In this document: one piece after another, positions 27,201-38,801 of the stretch | How positions within the stretch are numbered: the stretch's first letter is position 1 | Layout: each line of letters starts with the position of its first letter | Origin: Setophaga petechia | Lineage: Eukaryota > Chordata > Aves > Passeriformes > Parulidae | Assembly: GCA_024362935.1 (NCBI GenBank) | Contig: JANCRA010000012.1 | Span: 5,828,001-5,892,000, forward strand | Length of the DNA: 64,000 nucleotides | Direction: 5' to 3' | The notes under the pieces: generated by a model | What the model was told of the DNA's origin: nothing | Databases searched by the model: none | What the model saw: only the letters and a program-made list of their open reading frames with translations | Position numbers and translations under genes: made by a program

Positions 27201-27907
27201 GCACAACTTGCTAATTCTTCTTTCGTTAACAAATTTGGAACTACTTAGACATCTAAAAATTGGACAGTACTGCATCAAGATAAACACCATAGCAGACTGC
27301 AATGAACCAAACAGGCACATGTTAGCAGAGAACTTTACAAAGCCATTTGCAGCTCACCCTGTTGTGGGGCAGATTCTGTGTTTCCAATATCAGATGTCAG
27401 AGTAGCCATAGGATAACCTGGAGATAAGCCCTTCACATGCTGGGGTAACAAGAGCAGACTGGCAGAAACAAACAATCTTTAACACAAATCCACATCTTAT
27501 AAGGAATATGAGAATTTTAATTAAACTAATATCTATATTTCACGGCTCATTGTATATGAAGAAGTGCAGAGAGAGCACAGTCCTGATTCAGGACACCTTT
27601 GAATCCTAAATAGCTTGCAAGACAAACACTACTTAAAAAGTAATCTTCATTTACGAGTCATGATATTTTCTGTTACTTTTATTGTTTGTATTTAAATTAC
27701 ATCTGCAACTAAAAAAAGGTATGATTCAGCTAATAAAATACTTAAAACACTAGCTGATTTCTTGGACTTTTTTTTGTTCTCTGATACTTTCAGACCCTAG
27801 GATAATTCCTCATGAGCCTAATGACTTCAGCACCCAACAGAAAATTGCCCTGAAGTTAGATGTTTAAATATCTTTCACCTTAGTAAGTTTTAGGTAAATG
27901 CACATTT

Positions 27908-28365
27908 CAGAGAATCAGACTTCAAGAAATCACCTAGTCCACCTGTCTGGTTCAATTTAAGAATACTGTTCTCAACAGACAAGATTGTGATCTGAAAATA
28001 AAACTCTCCTATTCCACAACTTCTCAAGAAAATCCATCTCAATGCTTAACTGTTCTTGCCAATAGCAAGTTCTCCCTACAGCGCCAGCACAAATCTCTCC
28101 TGCTGCAACCTTTCCCAATATCTAGCTTAAATTTCCTTCAAACCAGCTTGCACTCATTGCTTCTTATGATCTCCCCACTTTACAGAAAGGATGGTTTGTT
28201 ATTCTCAAGGAAGAATTTTACCCACTGAAATCTTTTATCATGCTAGTAATCTCTTCTCTTAACTTGGTAATACTAGTGCCTTTAGTTCTTTTTTCTAGGT
28301 CATATCTCCTAAAGATTTAGCTATTCCCTTTGTTCTCCTGTGGATCCACTTAATCTTTTCTCATG
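27908..28365 (+). mobile_element. Old CR1/L3-like LINE fragment
   Basis: Diverged CR1-type segments appear in the right order: AATCACCTAGTCCACCTGTC, then a CACAACTTCTC word, then CTCTCCTGCTGCAACC and TCTAGCTTAAATTTCC, then CATTGCTTCTTATG, then TCTTCTCTTA and TTCTCCTGTGGATCC. This order follows the CR1 3' region. Many substitutions indicate an ancient insertion. Confidence 0.65.
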
Positions 28366-31300
28366 TGTGATTACAATTAAACATGCAGACTTTCAAACAC
28401 CACACAGCCTTGTGGAACATTAGAAAAAAGCTGAGGTTCAGAAAATACTTGCCCATTACAAATAATTTTTTTACCTGATAAATTAATACTATCTCCTTTC
28501 CTCTATGTGGCCAAAAATAATACATCACTCATGTGAAAACACACATTAGTACGCAGTTTGCCTTAAGAAAATATTAGTACTGTTTATTTCTATAATAATT
28601 TCCTGTTTGGACATATTCCAAACATGCTACTCATTTCTTCTCACAAGACTAACAACAATTAGTAGGAAGATCTATTGCTCTGAGTAAGATTTACTTGTGA
28701 ACTGATGTGGTGCCAAAGGTAAAATGTAATGAATAGGCAGATTCACTATATTCTGTTGGATTTCTAGAACAAGCAGAGAAAGCACATTTAGGCAGATAAA
28801 AGAGGTTTTTTTAAACAGAACCTATTATCACTTATGAGTTATAAGTAGCACGAGGATGTAATTTCCAAGAAAAATAAATCTTAGCTAAAATGAAATATTG
28901 GGTGGAACAGATACCCCAGTTGGCCAGTCATACTTGACTGAATTATAAATTCCAACTGGGATATCTAAATACTACCAGAAAACAAATACTTTATTTTAAT
29001 TAGTACAATTGCACTGTGTCTTTTCTTCATGTGATTATAAAGAACTTTTTAAAAATATATACACAAAGAGAATAATTTTATCTATGTTTTGACTAGTGAA
29101 TTTTTAAAAAATATGGCTTCTCTCAGCAATATTATATTGAACTCAACTTGTAAATACATGCTTCTATTTTCTTTTTCATTTGGCATTTTTAGTGCAGTTT
29201 CAAAAAGGCTCAGTTGTGTGTGTCTTGTTTGGGCAGTTTAATATTTGATACAGTGTGTGCCTGCTAAGAAACAAGAAAAATAAATATTAACCAACAGATC
29301 TAAAAAGCATGCACTTTTGTATGATGTGACTCACTCCAGTCTATAGTACTGCCTTTAGGAACAGGTAGTGCTGATAAATGCTGAGAAAGGTCAATAATTC
29401 ATCACTTGTGCTCCTGGGCTATGAAAACAGGCAATACTAAACAGGCTACTGAAAAATCTCTTGCTAATGGCTTTTTTTAAGTTGCTCAGTGGGGAAAACT
29501 GGGAGATTTATACCATCGATGGTGCAGTTCCCTGTGAAGACATACAAGTCGTTCATATTAAACACCCAAAGTGAAAGACTATTTCAAAGCTTCCTCCCAT
29601 GGGCAGAAAACCTGTCAGACTCCCCCTCTTGGTACATCCCAGCACAGCAGATGCCACACAGAGAACATCTTTCCTGCCTCCCTGAAAAGAAAATGATTGA
29701 GAATTTTGTCTGCATTGCTTCCTTTCTCTGCTCTACCTCTCTAATCCTATTGGAAAAAAAAAGCAAACAAAAAGCAACAGACTGGAAATATAAAAAGTTT
29801 GAAATACAAAGATGTTCTATTTCAAAGCAGGACCTCCTCTTATTCTTCTGCAGCTCCAATGAGCCACACACCATCACACAGCCACTGAACTGAGTCTTAA
29901 TTCTATTTAGTTGCCATAAAACTACATCAAAAATGCAAGGAGAGATTGGATACCTTTCACATTTTCTTTCCTATGTAGCCCTTATTCAAGTCTAGGGCTT
30001 TTCAACCACCAATTCTATTTTCTGGATGGGAAGATTAAACTTTCCACTTCTGCATTCTGTGCTTCTCTCTACCCTGATGTCCTGCACTGAAAATACCATT
30101 CATATCTGCCTCTTCACAACATCCCTCCAAAAAGTGTATGGAAAAGAGACAGTAGAAAAAAATTATACTCCAGTGCATTAAATGTAACAAACCCTTCGGC
30201 AAATCTGCAGCTGGGACACGCTGTCCTCAACTCAGTTTTACTATATATAGGTAACATATGCAGCACATCTGGTATGCAAGGTATCTTACTGTTTTGAGAC
30301 ACAGGTAAAGCATAAAAGGGAAAACTTAAAAAATAAAACAAAACTTTTTTTCCTCTCACATTCTTAAAAGCAATTATCTTTCTGCTTTTAACTGCTTCAA
30401 GTATTTTTAAATGTTTTAAAGATAAAAGAAAAATGAAAAGACAGCAACATTATCTGTCATACTAAGTCACATTCAAAATCTTTCTAGGAAAATTTTGAGG
30501 GCCAAAGGCTCAAAACATTTTAGAAGATAACTGCTCCTTTCCTCAAAAGGTTTTACACAGCAGTAATCATTAGCAATACCAGCTTCCTCAAGCCATCAGG
30601 TTATATGAGCAGAAAGCTCTTTAAAAATCATCTTGGGTATACTGTCAGTAGACATTTTCAAACATTAGCAGAAGAAGCAGCAGAGTTCTTTGGGGTTACA
30701 CAGCTAAAGAGAATATGTGCCCTATTATTGTCAGTGTCAAAACGTACATGCTAAAAACAAAAATAAGCAGAAAGCTTTTTCTGTAGTTTTAGAGCCGGAT
30801 AAAGTATTTAAATCTGTATAAAAAGTGACAGAAAAAAAGATATTAAGTATAAAACTTAGCCAGGTTATTATGTGTAATACTGGACTCTTTTTAAAAAAAG
30901 TGTTGTAGTATTTTTCACTATTGTGAAACTAATTTCTATAAATAGAATTGACACAGAAATGCCTACAAGTGTAACAACTAATTGCTAATTTTTGCCTAAG
31001 GAGAAAAAAAAAGATAACTATGAAAAATTTGCTAAACAGATACCTTATTCATATACATAAGTATACAGTAAAGCTGCACAAATTGTACTAAATTTTGGTT
31101 TATAGCCATAATCATCTGGTTGTAATAGAACCACTTGAATTCTCCTGTCTCAAGTACTGCAGTGTATCAAAAGAAAATCACCTTATTTTACAGAGCTTAC
31201 TGAACATCTACCCAACAGATTAGGAATCTAGTTTTGAGATCTGAATATTCTAATCCTCTATACTTTCAGAAAGATTCTTCAGATTTAATCTGTTCCTGTG

Positions 31301-34300
31301 CAGTCTCTTTCCAAACAAAGCTAACATCAGCCAAATCTCCTGAACCATTCAAAACATCAACAAACCTTTTGACAAATTAGACATTTTTATCCCCCAATGA
31401 GCTATCAGCACGTAAACAAAACTTTAAAGTATACAGGGCTGTAACACACCTTGGCTGCCATGCACACACACCCTTTTCAAGTTACTCATAACTGCCCTAC
31501 TTTCCATAAGGCTCAAAGACACGCTTGGAAACTGTATCCTTTACCTTTCCCCATCACCACAGTGTGTGAATGGTTAAAACGTTCTACTACATGAAAGAGG
31601 TCCTTGTCAGGGGCAAAAGAAGTTCCCACAGTTGATGAGGAGCAACATCAACCCAAATGTTTTTAATTTCTCTTTGAATAAATGAGTTAAAAAATATTAG
31701 ATAATGAATCACCTAAAGTCAGACGTGGGTAGTGAATATACTTGGTTACTTTTAATTTTCAATAGTCTATGCAAAAAAGTTTTAGATACAGGAATTTTAA
31801 ACACTCTTTCATACTGACTGTAGCTGACTAGAGTATGTTAAACTGCCTTGCTTGAAGATCAGACAGGCATGGGACTGCAATTATATATCACAATACCCTT
31901 TTCTGGGTTCACAGCTCTATTCATCTTTTAGAAACACTGAAGGACAGATTGGACATAGGGGAACGGATTAGCCACAGGACGACCTGTATTTCCACACAAA
32001 AGCCTAAGTGTGGAAAAATGGCACCCTCTGTTACCCATTCTTCACTTCCTGAAAAAAACATATTCATGAAAATAGACATTTAAACAGCTCTTTCCCACTC
32101 ATCTCAGAACAAGCCTTCATTGTTTCTTAACACCATTTATATGGCAGTAATGTAATGCTACTACCAAACTGCCTCAATCCACAAATGTATATAAAAATCT
32201 TTAAGAATTAGGACAGGCCCACTTCAGCAGGGAAACGAAAATGAAATCAACACGAAATTAACATTATTTATGAAAAAAAATCTCAGTTGGCTATTGCAAC
32301 ATACAACCTCATATTTAGGAATGGGACTACAGGAGGGTTTAGTTCTGATAATAAGTTTCAGCTGGATGTCATGGAAGTTCTACACACTGTAGCCACGCAG
32401 TACAACTGAAATTATAAAAAATACCTTGTGTTAACAGGCCACAAGACCACAACCTACCACATAGCATGAGTAATTCCAAGTAAGTAAAAGGAAAATGAAC
32501 ACAGAAAAATATATGTAGTAATTTCATAATTTTGTATGAAGTGAAGATTATGTCAGTTTTCTGTTATAATCTTGCTCTGGAAAAATAATAAGCAGTAAAT
32601 ATTTTGAAATATGCAAAAATTGAAAGAATTTGCATTAATAAATCAGGTTTGAATTTTAAGTAATTTCACATGCCATTCTTCTGAAATCAATTGTCTTGCA
32701 TACAACATAGATGCCTGGTGTATAGACTTGTACCATTAACTTGTCTCAGGAGACAGGTGTTATCAGCTAATCTGATCAAGCTACTCAAACTGGTGGCTTA
32801 TTTGAATGTTCTTTGGGACAACAGAAAATTATCCTTCTGCACAAGCAATAATCAAATTAAAATGTTCAAGCATTTAACTTAGGAATTTGACCACACAGCT
32901 GAGTTAGAAACAAGCAAGCCTGTGTAGATCATTAGGCTCCAATGGGAAATTAATCCTTTGGCCAGGAAATCAACAGTCTAACATCATGTGCAATGAGACA
33001 TGGCATTCCTGACTTTTTATAAAATTACAATGTAAAGGGATAACTCTGACATCAGAAAACTATTTCAAATCTTATAAAGGTAGTGAGGTAATCTTCTTTA
33101 TATGTATTCTTCTTTACACATATTTACTTAAAAAAATAATGTGGTTGGCATATGGTTAAATTATTTGCTAGTTCTTTCCTCACACTTTTTGTTTTCTTAT
33201 TGAAATAACATAAAATACCAGGTTCAAAAATGGAAAAAAGTAAAAGTAAATCTTATTTTGCAAACTGCTTACAATACATAGTTTAAATCCAGTGTTATCT
33301 ATTTCTCATTCTTTTCTATTACTTCATTTAGATATCTTATGCTTAAACCATTCACTTTTATTGGATATTTTAAAAGTTCTTCATAAAAAAAAGCTCAGTC
33401 ATACCATATAGACTTTCATTCAACTCCACCAAACTATTCCCTGTCTTTACAGAAACCACAGGGAGGAAGGAACACATACACTGCTGAAGTAATTGCATGG
33501 AAAGGGCCAAAATGCTATCGTGGAGATTAGCACCTGTCAAGAAGAGTCTGACAGCTGTCCCAAAATATGCAATTTACAGTCAGTATATAGTTTTCATTGC
33601 TAAAGAAAGCAGAAATGTTTCAGGAACAAATATAAACAAATTGATCTAATTAAGTTATCCAACAAGCTAAAGAGCTTTAGTTTGCTGTCTGCAGTCCATG
33701 TTAAAAATGGTTATAATTGCTAGAAAAATGTAAAATGTGTTAAAAGTCCTTCATGTACTGCCATGGGTTCTGTTTTCATTTGCTAGCTTTCTATTCCTAC
33801 AAGGCAGGATGAAATATTTTAAGGGAAACAAAATGCTTCTTCTTTTCAGGATCTTTTACAGTTACACAGATTTCAAGCCCTAAAAGACCGAAGAAGAAAA
33901 AAAGCAATATAATGGCAAATAGAGTAAAAAAATAGCCTGAAAGTCTGCAAAATCTCCTCAAAAGAGGCCATGTCATTAGACAAATACACAAAAATACAGT
34001 CGTCTGAGCATTTTAAAAGAATGTTAAATAAGTTACTATGTGGGAGGCACTGCACACAATGCAATTACAGCATGGGTAGGTTTCTTAAAGGAGAAATCTT
34101 TAGCACTGGAGATATCTGAATGATGTTCCTAAATTAACCAAACAGAGTTTGGTAATTTCAGAAAAGAAAAATCTGTGAAAACATAGAATTTCATGCTTTG
34201 CTTAGACTGACACTAAATTTAAATCAGTACCGACACTTCAGAGGTTGCAAGGTAGTCACTTTGTCCAGCCTTGAGTGAAACTTTGTCCCAGTCACAAAAA

Positions 34301-34709
34301 AGTTTTTTCCCTGCTTTACACAGCCAGCACTCCAAGCTAAGCTTAGCTCCTTTTTCCTCCAGCTATACTCTCAACTACAATGGTAAAAAAAAAGAAAAAA
34401 AATGGATTCACCAAAACCCCCATATTGTTGTGTTATTTCTGTTAATACTGCTTAAAAAATAGGACTGGACTTTCCCATATACCACAAAGTATGTATACAT
34501 TTTCTGGATTCACACTTGAATCTCAGACTAGAGTTTGCTATACAAGTAACAAATGGACTAATTATTTTAGCAGTAGAGGAAAAAAAGAAAATACTAATTT
34601 CCTGAGGAAAGAAAACAAAACAAAAAAGGAGCAATAGAAGGGTTGCTTGCCAGGAAAAATCCCTCTACTCACTTAATCAAACATTTTTTTTTCACTCAAG
34701 TCAAGCAGG

Positions 34710-34744
34710 GAAAAAAAAAAAAAAAAGATGAAAAAAAAAAAAAG
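34710..34744. repeat. A-rich double tract
   Basis: Two long A runs separated by GATG. Confidence 0.85.
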
Positions 34745-35164
34745 AGGAAAGCCTGCCCGACAATTCAAATTATTTTCTCCTAAAAATTGTAATCACAGCT
34801 TTCTGACCAGAAGGTGGTAAAAACAGGAGCCTTGAAGCCATGCAAAGGCCTCTTCCCGTTTCGGGGCAGTGAAGAGAAGGAAGACGCTGAATGCCCAGGA
34901 TCTGCTCTGCCCTGCCCTTTCCATAGAACTTTAGTGCCATCTATTGAAAATGCACTGAATAAGGAAGAGGCAAAGGATGCCTATTGATTTGGTATAAAAA
35001 TAAGACGTTTACTTGTTAAGGGTTTTTTTTGGTTTATTAATATTCCCATGATGACTACTGTTTTGTGGTCATCTGATGGCAACAAATATTTTCTATACAC
35101 TATACGTGCCCCATAAAGACATGAGACGTCAGCTAAAACATCGAATATAAACATCATACAGATT

Positions 35165-35210
35165 TCATATATATATATTTATATAAACATATAATATATA
35201 TACATTTAGC
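35165..35210. repeat. AT-rich simple repeat
   Basis: Mostly TATA repeats, about 200 bases inside the intron from the TAFA5 donor. Confidence 0.75.
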
Positions 35211-35397
35211 AAATATGTAAGTCTAAGCCTACCTATTACCTAAAGCAACAAAACTGAGAAGCCTTTAACAGAAAGGAAAAATAGCGTGGAAGCACTGCTG
35301 TAAATAGAACATACTGGAAACAGTAAAAATAATTAAGGCACCTCCTAAAGATCTTAGTATTAAAGAACAGGATATGTAGACATGCACATACAATTAC

Positions 35398-35488
35398 CTT
35401 CTTTAAGAAACTGTGAGTGGATGACAAATATAAGAAAACAGCAGATCGCTGCTCCTGCTAGTGCCCATAAAGCTTTCAAGAGCTGCAT
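35398..35488 (-). CDS. TAFA5: TAFA5 (FAM19A5) alternative first coding exon, N-terminus only
   Basis: Read on the minus strand, an ATG at 35488 opens a 30-codon frame beginning MQLLKALWALAG and ending HSQFLKE. One extra base (phase 1) is followed at 35397 by a donor reading GTAATTG. Residues about 8-24 are hydrophobic with two cysteines (AICCF), which fits a signal anchor or signal peptide. From memory this closely matches the start of the shorter human TAFA5 isoform, which continues from KE into a split glycine codon; the phase here fits that. TAFA5 is a small cysteine-rich, chemokine-like protein, mainly of brain. The cysteine-rich mature domain is encoded by later exons not found here, so this is a partial CDS. 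The start context has G at -3. The exon lies at the edge of a CpG island, which supports a real promoter. The other known N-terminal isoform exon was not seen. Confidence 0.9.
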
Positions 35489-35501
35489 CTCGGTCTGAAA
35501 C

Positions 35502-35549
35502 TCAGTAAATACCCAGAAAGTCACACAATGAATTTCCACAGCGATGCAT
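35502..35549 (-). CDS. Upstream ORF in the TAFA5 5' leader, 15 codons
   Basis: On the minus strand an ATG at 35549 opens a 15-codon frame (MHRCGNSLCDFLGIY) that stops with TGA ending at 35502. This is 13 bases before the TAFA5 start and in a different frame. If the transcript starts inside the CpG island, ribosomes would meet this ATG first, so it could lower or condition TAFA5 translation. The sequence is seen directly; the regulatory role is inferred. The transcription start site is unknown, so it may or may not be in the mRNA. Confidence 0.4.
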   Translation of the reverse strand: MHRCGNSLCDFLGIY

Positions 35550-35554
35550 CAACG

Positions 35555-36450
35555 CTTCCCTCTGTGCGCCAGGCGCGGCGGCTCCCGGCAGGGACCACAC
35601 TCCCGAGCAGGGCGGGCGAGCCCGGGGCTGCGGAGGAGGGGCCGGGGCTTCACACCCCGCGCGGGGGCAGCGGCAGCGCCGCGCTCTCCTCGCCGAGGCA
35701 GCCGGCGCGGGGCCCCATGAATCAGCGCTCCGTCTCCGCGGGAGCCGCGGCGAGCCGGCGGCGGGGGCAGGGAGCCGGCAATGCCGGGCAGGGTTGCGCA
35801 ACAGCGCCCGCTGCGCCGCGGGGGCGCGGGGCCGCCGCCGCCGCTCAGGGCGCGCCGCCGCCGGCCGGCGCGGGGCGCGCAGGGGCCGGGCCCTCCCCGC
35901 CGAGGCTCCGCGGGAGCCGCTGCAGCATCGCCGGGCTGCGGGTGCCGCTCGCTCGTCGGGCCGCTGCTCCGCTGCTTGCTGCCACGGCTTGGGGAGGAGA
36001 GAGCGAGCGGGGAGGGGAGGGAGCGGGAGGGAGGGATCTCTCTTTACTGCAACTTCTCCCGGCTGGCGGCAATTTGTTGCACCCCCTTCCTCCTCCCCCG
36101 GCTCGGAGATGCTCTCCAGTGCGGGCGCGAGGGGCGGGAGGGAAGTCAGTTCAGCCCGCCGTCCCTGGCAAACGCGGGGCCGCTCGGGGGCTCTCGCACA
36201 GATCGCTGGTCTGCCTTTGGGTTGGCACCTCCGTCGCCGGGGCTCCTCGTCTCCCGGCCCCGGCAGGTCCCCCAGGCGCCGTGGCTGGCCCCGCTCCCTT
36301 GCCCGCCGTCCGCCCGCGAGGTCGACCCCGTCCCGGGGCCGCGCCCCGGCGGTGGCACCGCAACGCGCCCTCCGAGCAGCCGCGCCGGGCTACGGCGAGC
36401 TCTCTCAGTCTACAGGTTGATGCCTCTGCTGCAGCAATCCCCGCGGAAAA
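35555..36450 (-). promoter_or_regulatory. CpG island, TAFA5-proximal half (promoter and 5' UTR)
   Basis: Composition jumps from AT-rich to very GC-rich, with dense CpG, directly upstream of the TAFA5 first exon. Several GC boxes (GGGCGG or its complement) are visible, for example near 35607 and 36131. No TATA box stands out near the exon. This is typical of a TATA-less vertebrate CpG island promoter with dispersed start sites. The minus orientation is inferred from the exon at 35398-35488. Long open frames across it on both strands are expected from the lack of AT-rich stop codons and are not called as genes. Confidence 0.85.
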
Positions 36451-36481
36451 CAGGAGCGCAAATGAAAAAATCTAATAAATC

Positions 36482-36526
36482 AGCGTGAGAAAAAAAGAAA
36501 AAAAAAAAAAAAAAAAAGAAAAAACA
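36482..36526. repeat. A-rich tract splitting the CpG island
   Basis: A run of mostly A with a few G, including a stretch of about 19 consecutive A, sits inside the CpG island. It is either a poly(dA:dT) nucleosome-depleting element or an old retroposon tail. No retroposon body is recognisable next to it. Confidence 0.8.
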
Positions 36527-36574
36527 CTGCCTACAATAAAAAAAACCCAAAACCCGGAACATCAAGGCTGTGAT

Positions 36575-37345
36575 TTTGCTGCCGCCCTCCCACTCCAGGG
36601 GAAGGAGCCTGCCGCGGCCACGGCTGCCGTAGAGCAGCCGGGCGGGGGGGCGGGAAGGCCGGGGCGGTGCTGCGATGCGGGGCCGCTCCGCGGGGACTGC
36701 GCGCTCGGCCCCGCCGTGGTGGGACGCGGTGTAGCCGCGGCCAGGGGCAGACGCAGCGCGGCGCTCCGCACCCGGGGGCCGCACCGACGGCCGGGGCTGC
36801 CTGGTCAGGGCACCGAGCTTCGTGCGCTCCGGCGGCCGCCGGCGGCTCGACGGTGCGGGGCAGGGCAGGGTTAACAGCCGCACACCGAAGCGCTGCCGGC
36901 CGTACAGGGGGGCTGCCCGCGCCCGGCTCCCTCTCGGTGCCCTCTGCCCGCGCAGGCTCCGCGCCTCTCGTGTTCAAACACCGCGCAACCTTCGCGGTGC
37001 CTGCGTGTCCCGCAGCGCGGCCGGCGGTGCCCCGCGGGCTGAGCGCGGAGCGAGCGGCGGCCGCGTAACGCGGGGAGGGAGAGGGGCTCGGCAGCCGAGG
37101 CGGGGCAGGGCAGGTGCGGTTCGCTGCCCCGCGGAGGCTGCGGGCACAGGGCTGGCGGCCAGGGTGCCCAGCGGGCCGGACGGACGGTGCCACGGCCGGC
37201 ACAGCGCAGGGGCCGCCCGCCCTGCGCTCCGCCGCACGCTGCAAGTTGCGGGGCTGCTCGGGCTGCCCGTAGGCTCACTGCACAACAGCGACAACCACGG
37301 TAACGCACCGACGGCCAGTGAGCCACCCCGGTTTCTCCGGGATAG
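36575..37345. promoter_or_regulatory. CpG island, distal half
   Basis: A second block of dense CpG and GC boxes, ending near 37345 where AT-rich sequence returns. An A-rich stretch at 36450-36575 separates it from the proximal island. It may belong to the same TAFA5 promoter or drive a divergent plus-strand non-coding RNA. No splice-supported exon was found in it. Confidence 0.75.
36640..36654 (+). promoter_or_regulatory. Predicted G-quadruplex motif / GC box cluster
   Basis: The sequence GGGCGGGGGGGCGGG contains four G3 runs with single-base loops and overlaps two GC boxes. It could form a G-quadruplex on the plus strand and bind Sp/KLF factors. The motif is visible; folding in vivo is inferred. 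Confidence 0.5.
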
Positions 37346-38003
37346 ACATCCATAGTTTTGGAGGTTTAAACCAAGTAAGGGAATACTTGCACGCTGAGAG
37401 CTTTGTTTTCGTAGCACCTTGGTAACATCTGCATTTATGATGTAGATTGCGGTTTTGATGTTATGGTTTATTGTTTGTTTTGGTTTTTTATTTGGTTTTG
37501 CTTGGTAATATTTCATATTTAAATATTTGCTTAATTTTAAGAAACTGGGAAAGGGTTCCCAGATGCCTGAAAGGACAGATTAATAAAAGATCAGTATTTT
37601 TATTGGGCAAACATCTCCCATGCTGTTGATGTGTCTTAAACTCATCCCTATGCCTTCTCGTTTTTCACAGATAGCTCAGAGAAACATTAAAAACAACCAT
37701 CTTTTGAATTTTAAACTTCACACAAATCCCTATAAACCCATGTATTGCATTTACTATATTTGAACATTACAGCAATGCAATGTTAAAGCAATGTCATAGC
37801 TGCACTAGAGGAATTCCACTGTAAATCTTTCATTCTGAAATGTACACTTTGGTGACAAATTTGCCATGCTTGGGGACAGTTCATGTTGTGTTTTGTTTGT
37901 TTATTTGTCTTCTGGGTGAAAGAAAGTAGCTAAAGAAAACTCACACATTTTATACTTAGGCAAACAAATCTCTCTCCCCCCCTGCCCCCCACCGACATAC
38001 CAG

Positions 38004-38038
38004 CTTTAAAATCCACAGGTAACTTTAAAATCCACAGG
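38004..38038. repeat. 16-bp direct duplication, period 19
   Basis: CTTTAAAATCCACAGG occurs at 38004-38019 and 38023-38038. Confidence 0.85.
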
Positions 38039-38506
38039 ATTTTAAAAGTGTCAAACTTCAGAGTTTACACAGTCCGCAATAGGTATCATTTAGTCTGAAA
38101 ACATTTAGAGAAAAATCCTCTGAAGAATTTTACTCATTGCTTTCCTTTTTTAACTAAAAGCACATGAAGATCCACTGTCAATGGGTCAGAACCCCCAACA
38201 GCATGTCCCTTGCTCTTTTTGAGGTGCAAGGTGGTGTTTTCTCTCATTTTAAACTAGTCTTACTTCTCTGAGCTTCTGAATTAGACAAATGCGCCTGGGT
38301 TTCTGTGGCCTTTAGGTCAGACCCTTCATAAACAAAACATCAGAACATGGCATTGTGTTATTCCCTGGCCACAGCAGAGTCACTCTACTTGCACACTAGT
38401 GGAAGTGGGAGCAAAATCTGGTTCAGCACTCACACTGTACAGACATAGTTAGTTTCATAGCAACAAAGAACTCCAGAAGACTTCCCATTTGAGAGGACAG
38501 TGGTAC

Positions 38507-38801
38507 CTGGCAACACCACTTGCTCTACTACATATGGTTCACTCTCAGTTTTGTGTTTTCTAAATAGCTTTGGACTTTTCAAACAGGTGAGTTCTAGTCG
38601 AAAATATCCATCTTCAATTTCTTTACTTGCCACCTGCATAAAGATTTATAAAATATTAAAGATAAGTCAAGTTACCCATATAGACTTTTCTGGAAGACTT
38701 TTCTGAATAAATTCCACTGATAAAAATTCCCCCTTATATTTCAGCCGATTAAGATTTGCATCCCCAACAAATGGAACAACACCTGTCAAACGACTTCTAA
38801 G
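38507..38801 (-). other. Coding-looking minus-strand pair of segments, family unknown
   Basis: The minus strand from 38801 to 38676 is open for 42 codons and contains GVVPFVGDANLNRLKYKGEF. It then meets GTAACT (38675). After 42 bases an acceptor-like TTTATGCAG (ending 38634) leads into a second open stretch, 38633-38507, containing VASKEIEDGYFRLELTC and followed by a donor-like GTACCA. The frames join in phase 0. I do not recognise the protein. A 42-base intron would be exceptionally short for a vertebrate, so a decayed pseudogene or chance open frame is at least as likely. Confidence 0.2.

Larger units (their letters stand above)
1..35397 (-). other. TAFA5: Presumed TAFA5 intron 1 (start lies beyond the window)
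   Basis: The intron begins at 35397 on the minus strand with GTAATTG. No downstream TAFA5 exon was recognised in the remaining 35 kb, so the intron probably runs past position 1. Long first introns are known for this gene. Its repeats and candidate regulatory sites are listed separately. The extent is inferred from the missing next exon. Confidence 0.65.
27201..35397. other. Intronic sequence adjoining the TAFA5 first exon, no other gene recognised
   Basis: AT-rich. It holds an old CR1 (27908-28365), A-rich runs at 34710-34744 and an AT dinucleotide tract at 35165-35210. An open frame of 134 codons at 29489-29893 looks like chance. Confidence 0.6.

Noticed and set aside
29489..29893. A 134-codon plus-strand open frame
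   Set aside because: No family resemblance and an equally open antisense frame; likely chance in intronic DNA.
35528..36488. Open frames of up to 315 codons on the plus strand across the CpG island
   Set aside because: Composition is dominated by A, G, P and R as expected from GC-rich DNA without stops; overlapping frames on both strands are equally long and no domain or splice support is visible.
36410..37516. Open frames of 133-237 codons on both strands in the distal CpG island
   Set aside because: Same GC-driven artefact; one runs through the A tract as poly-K or poly-F.
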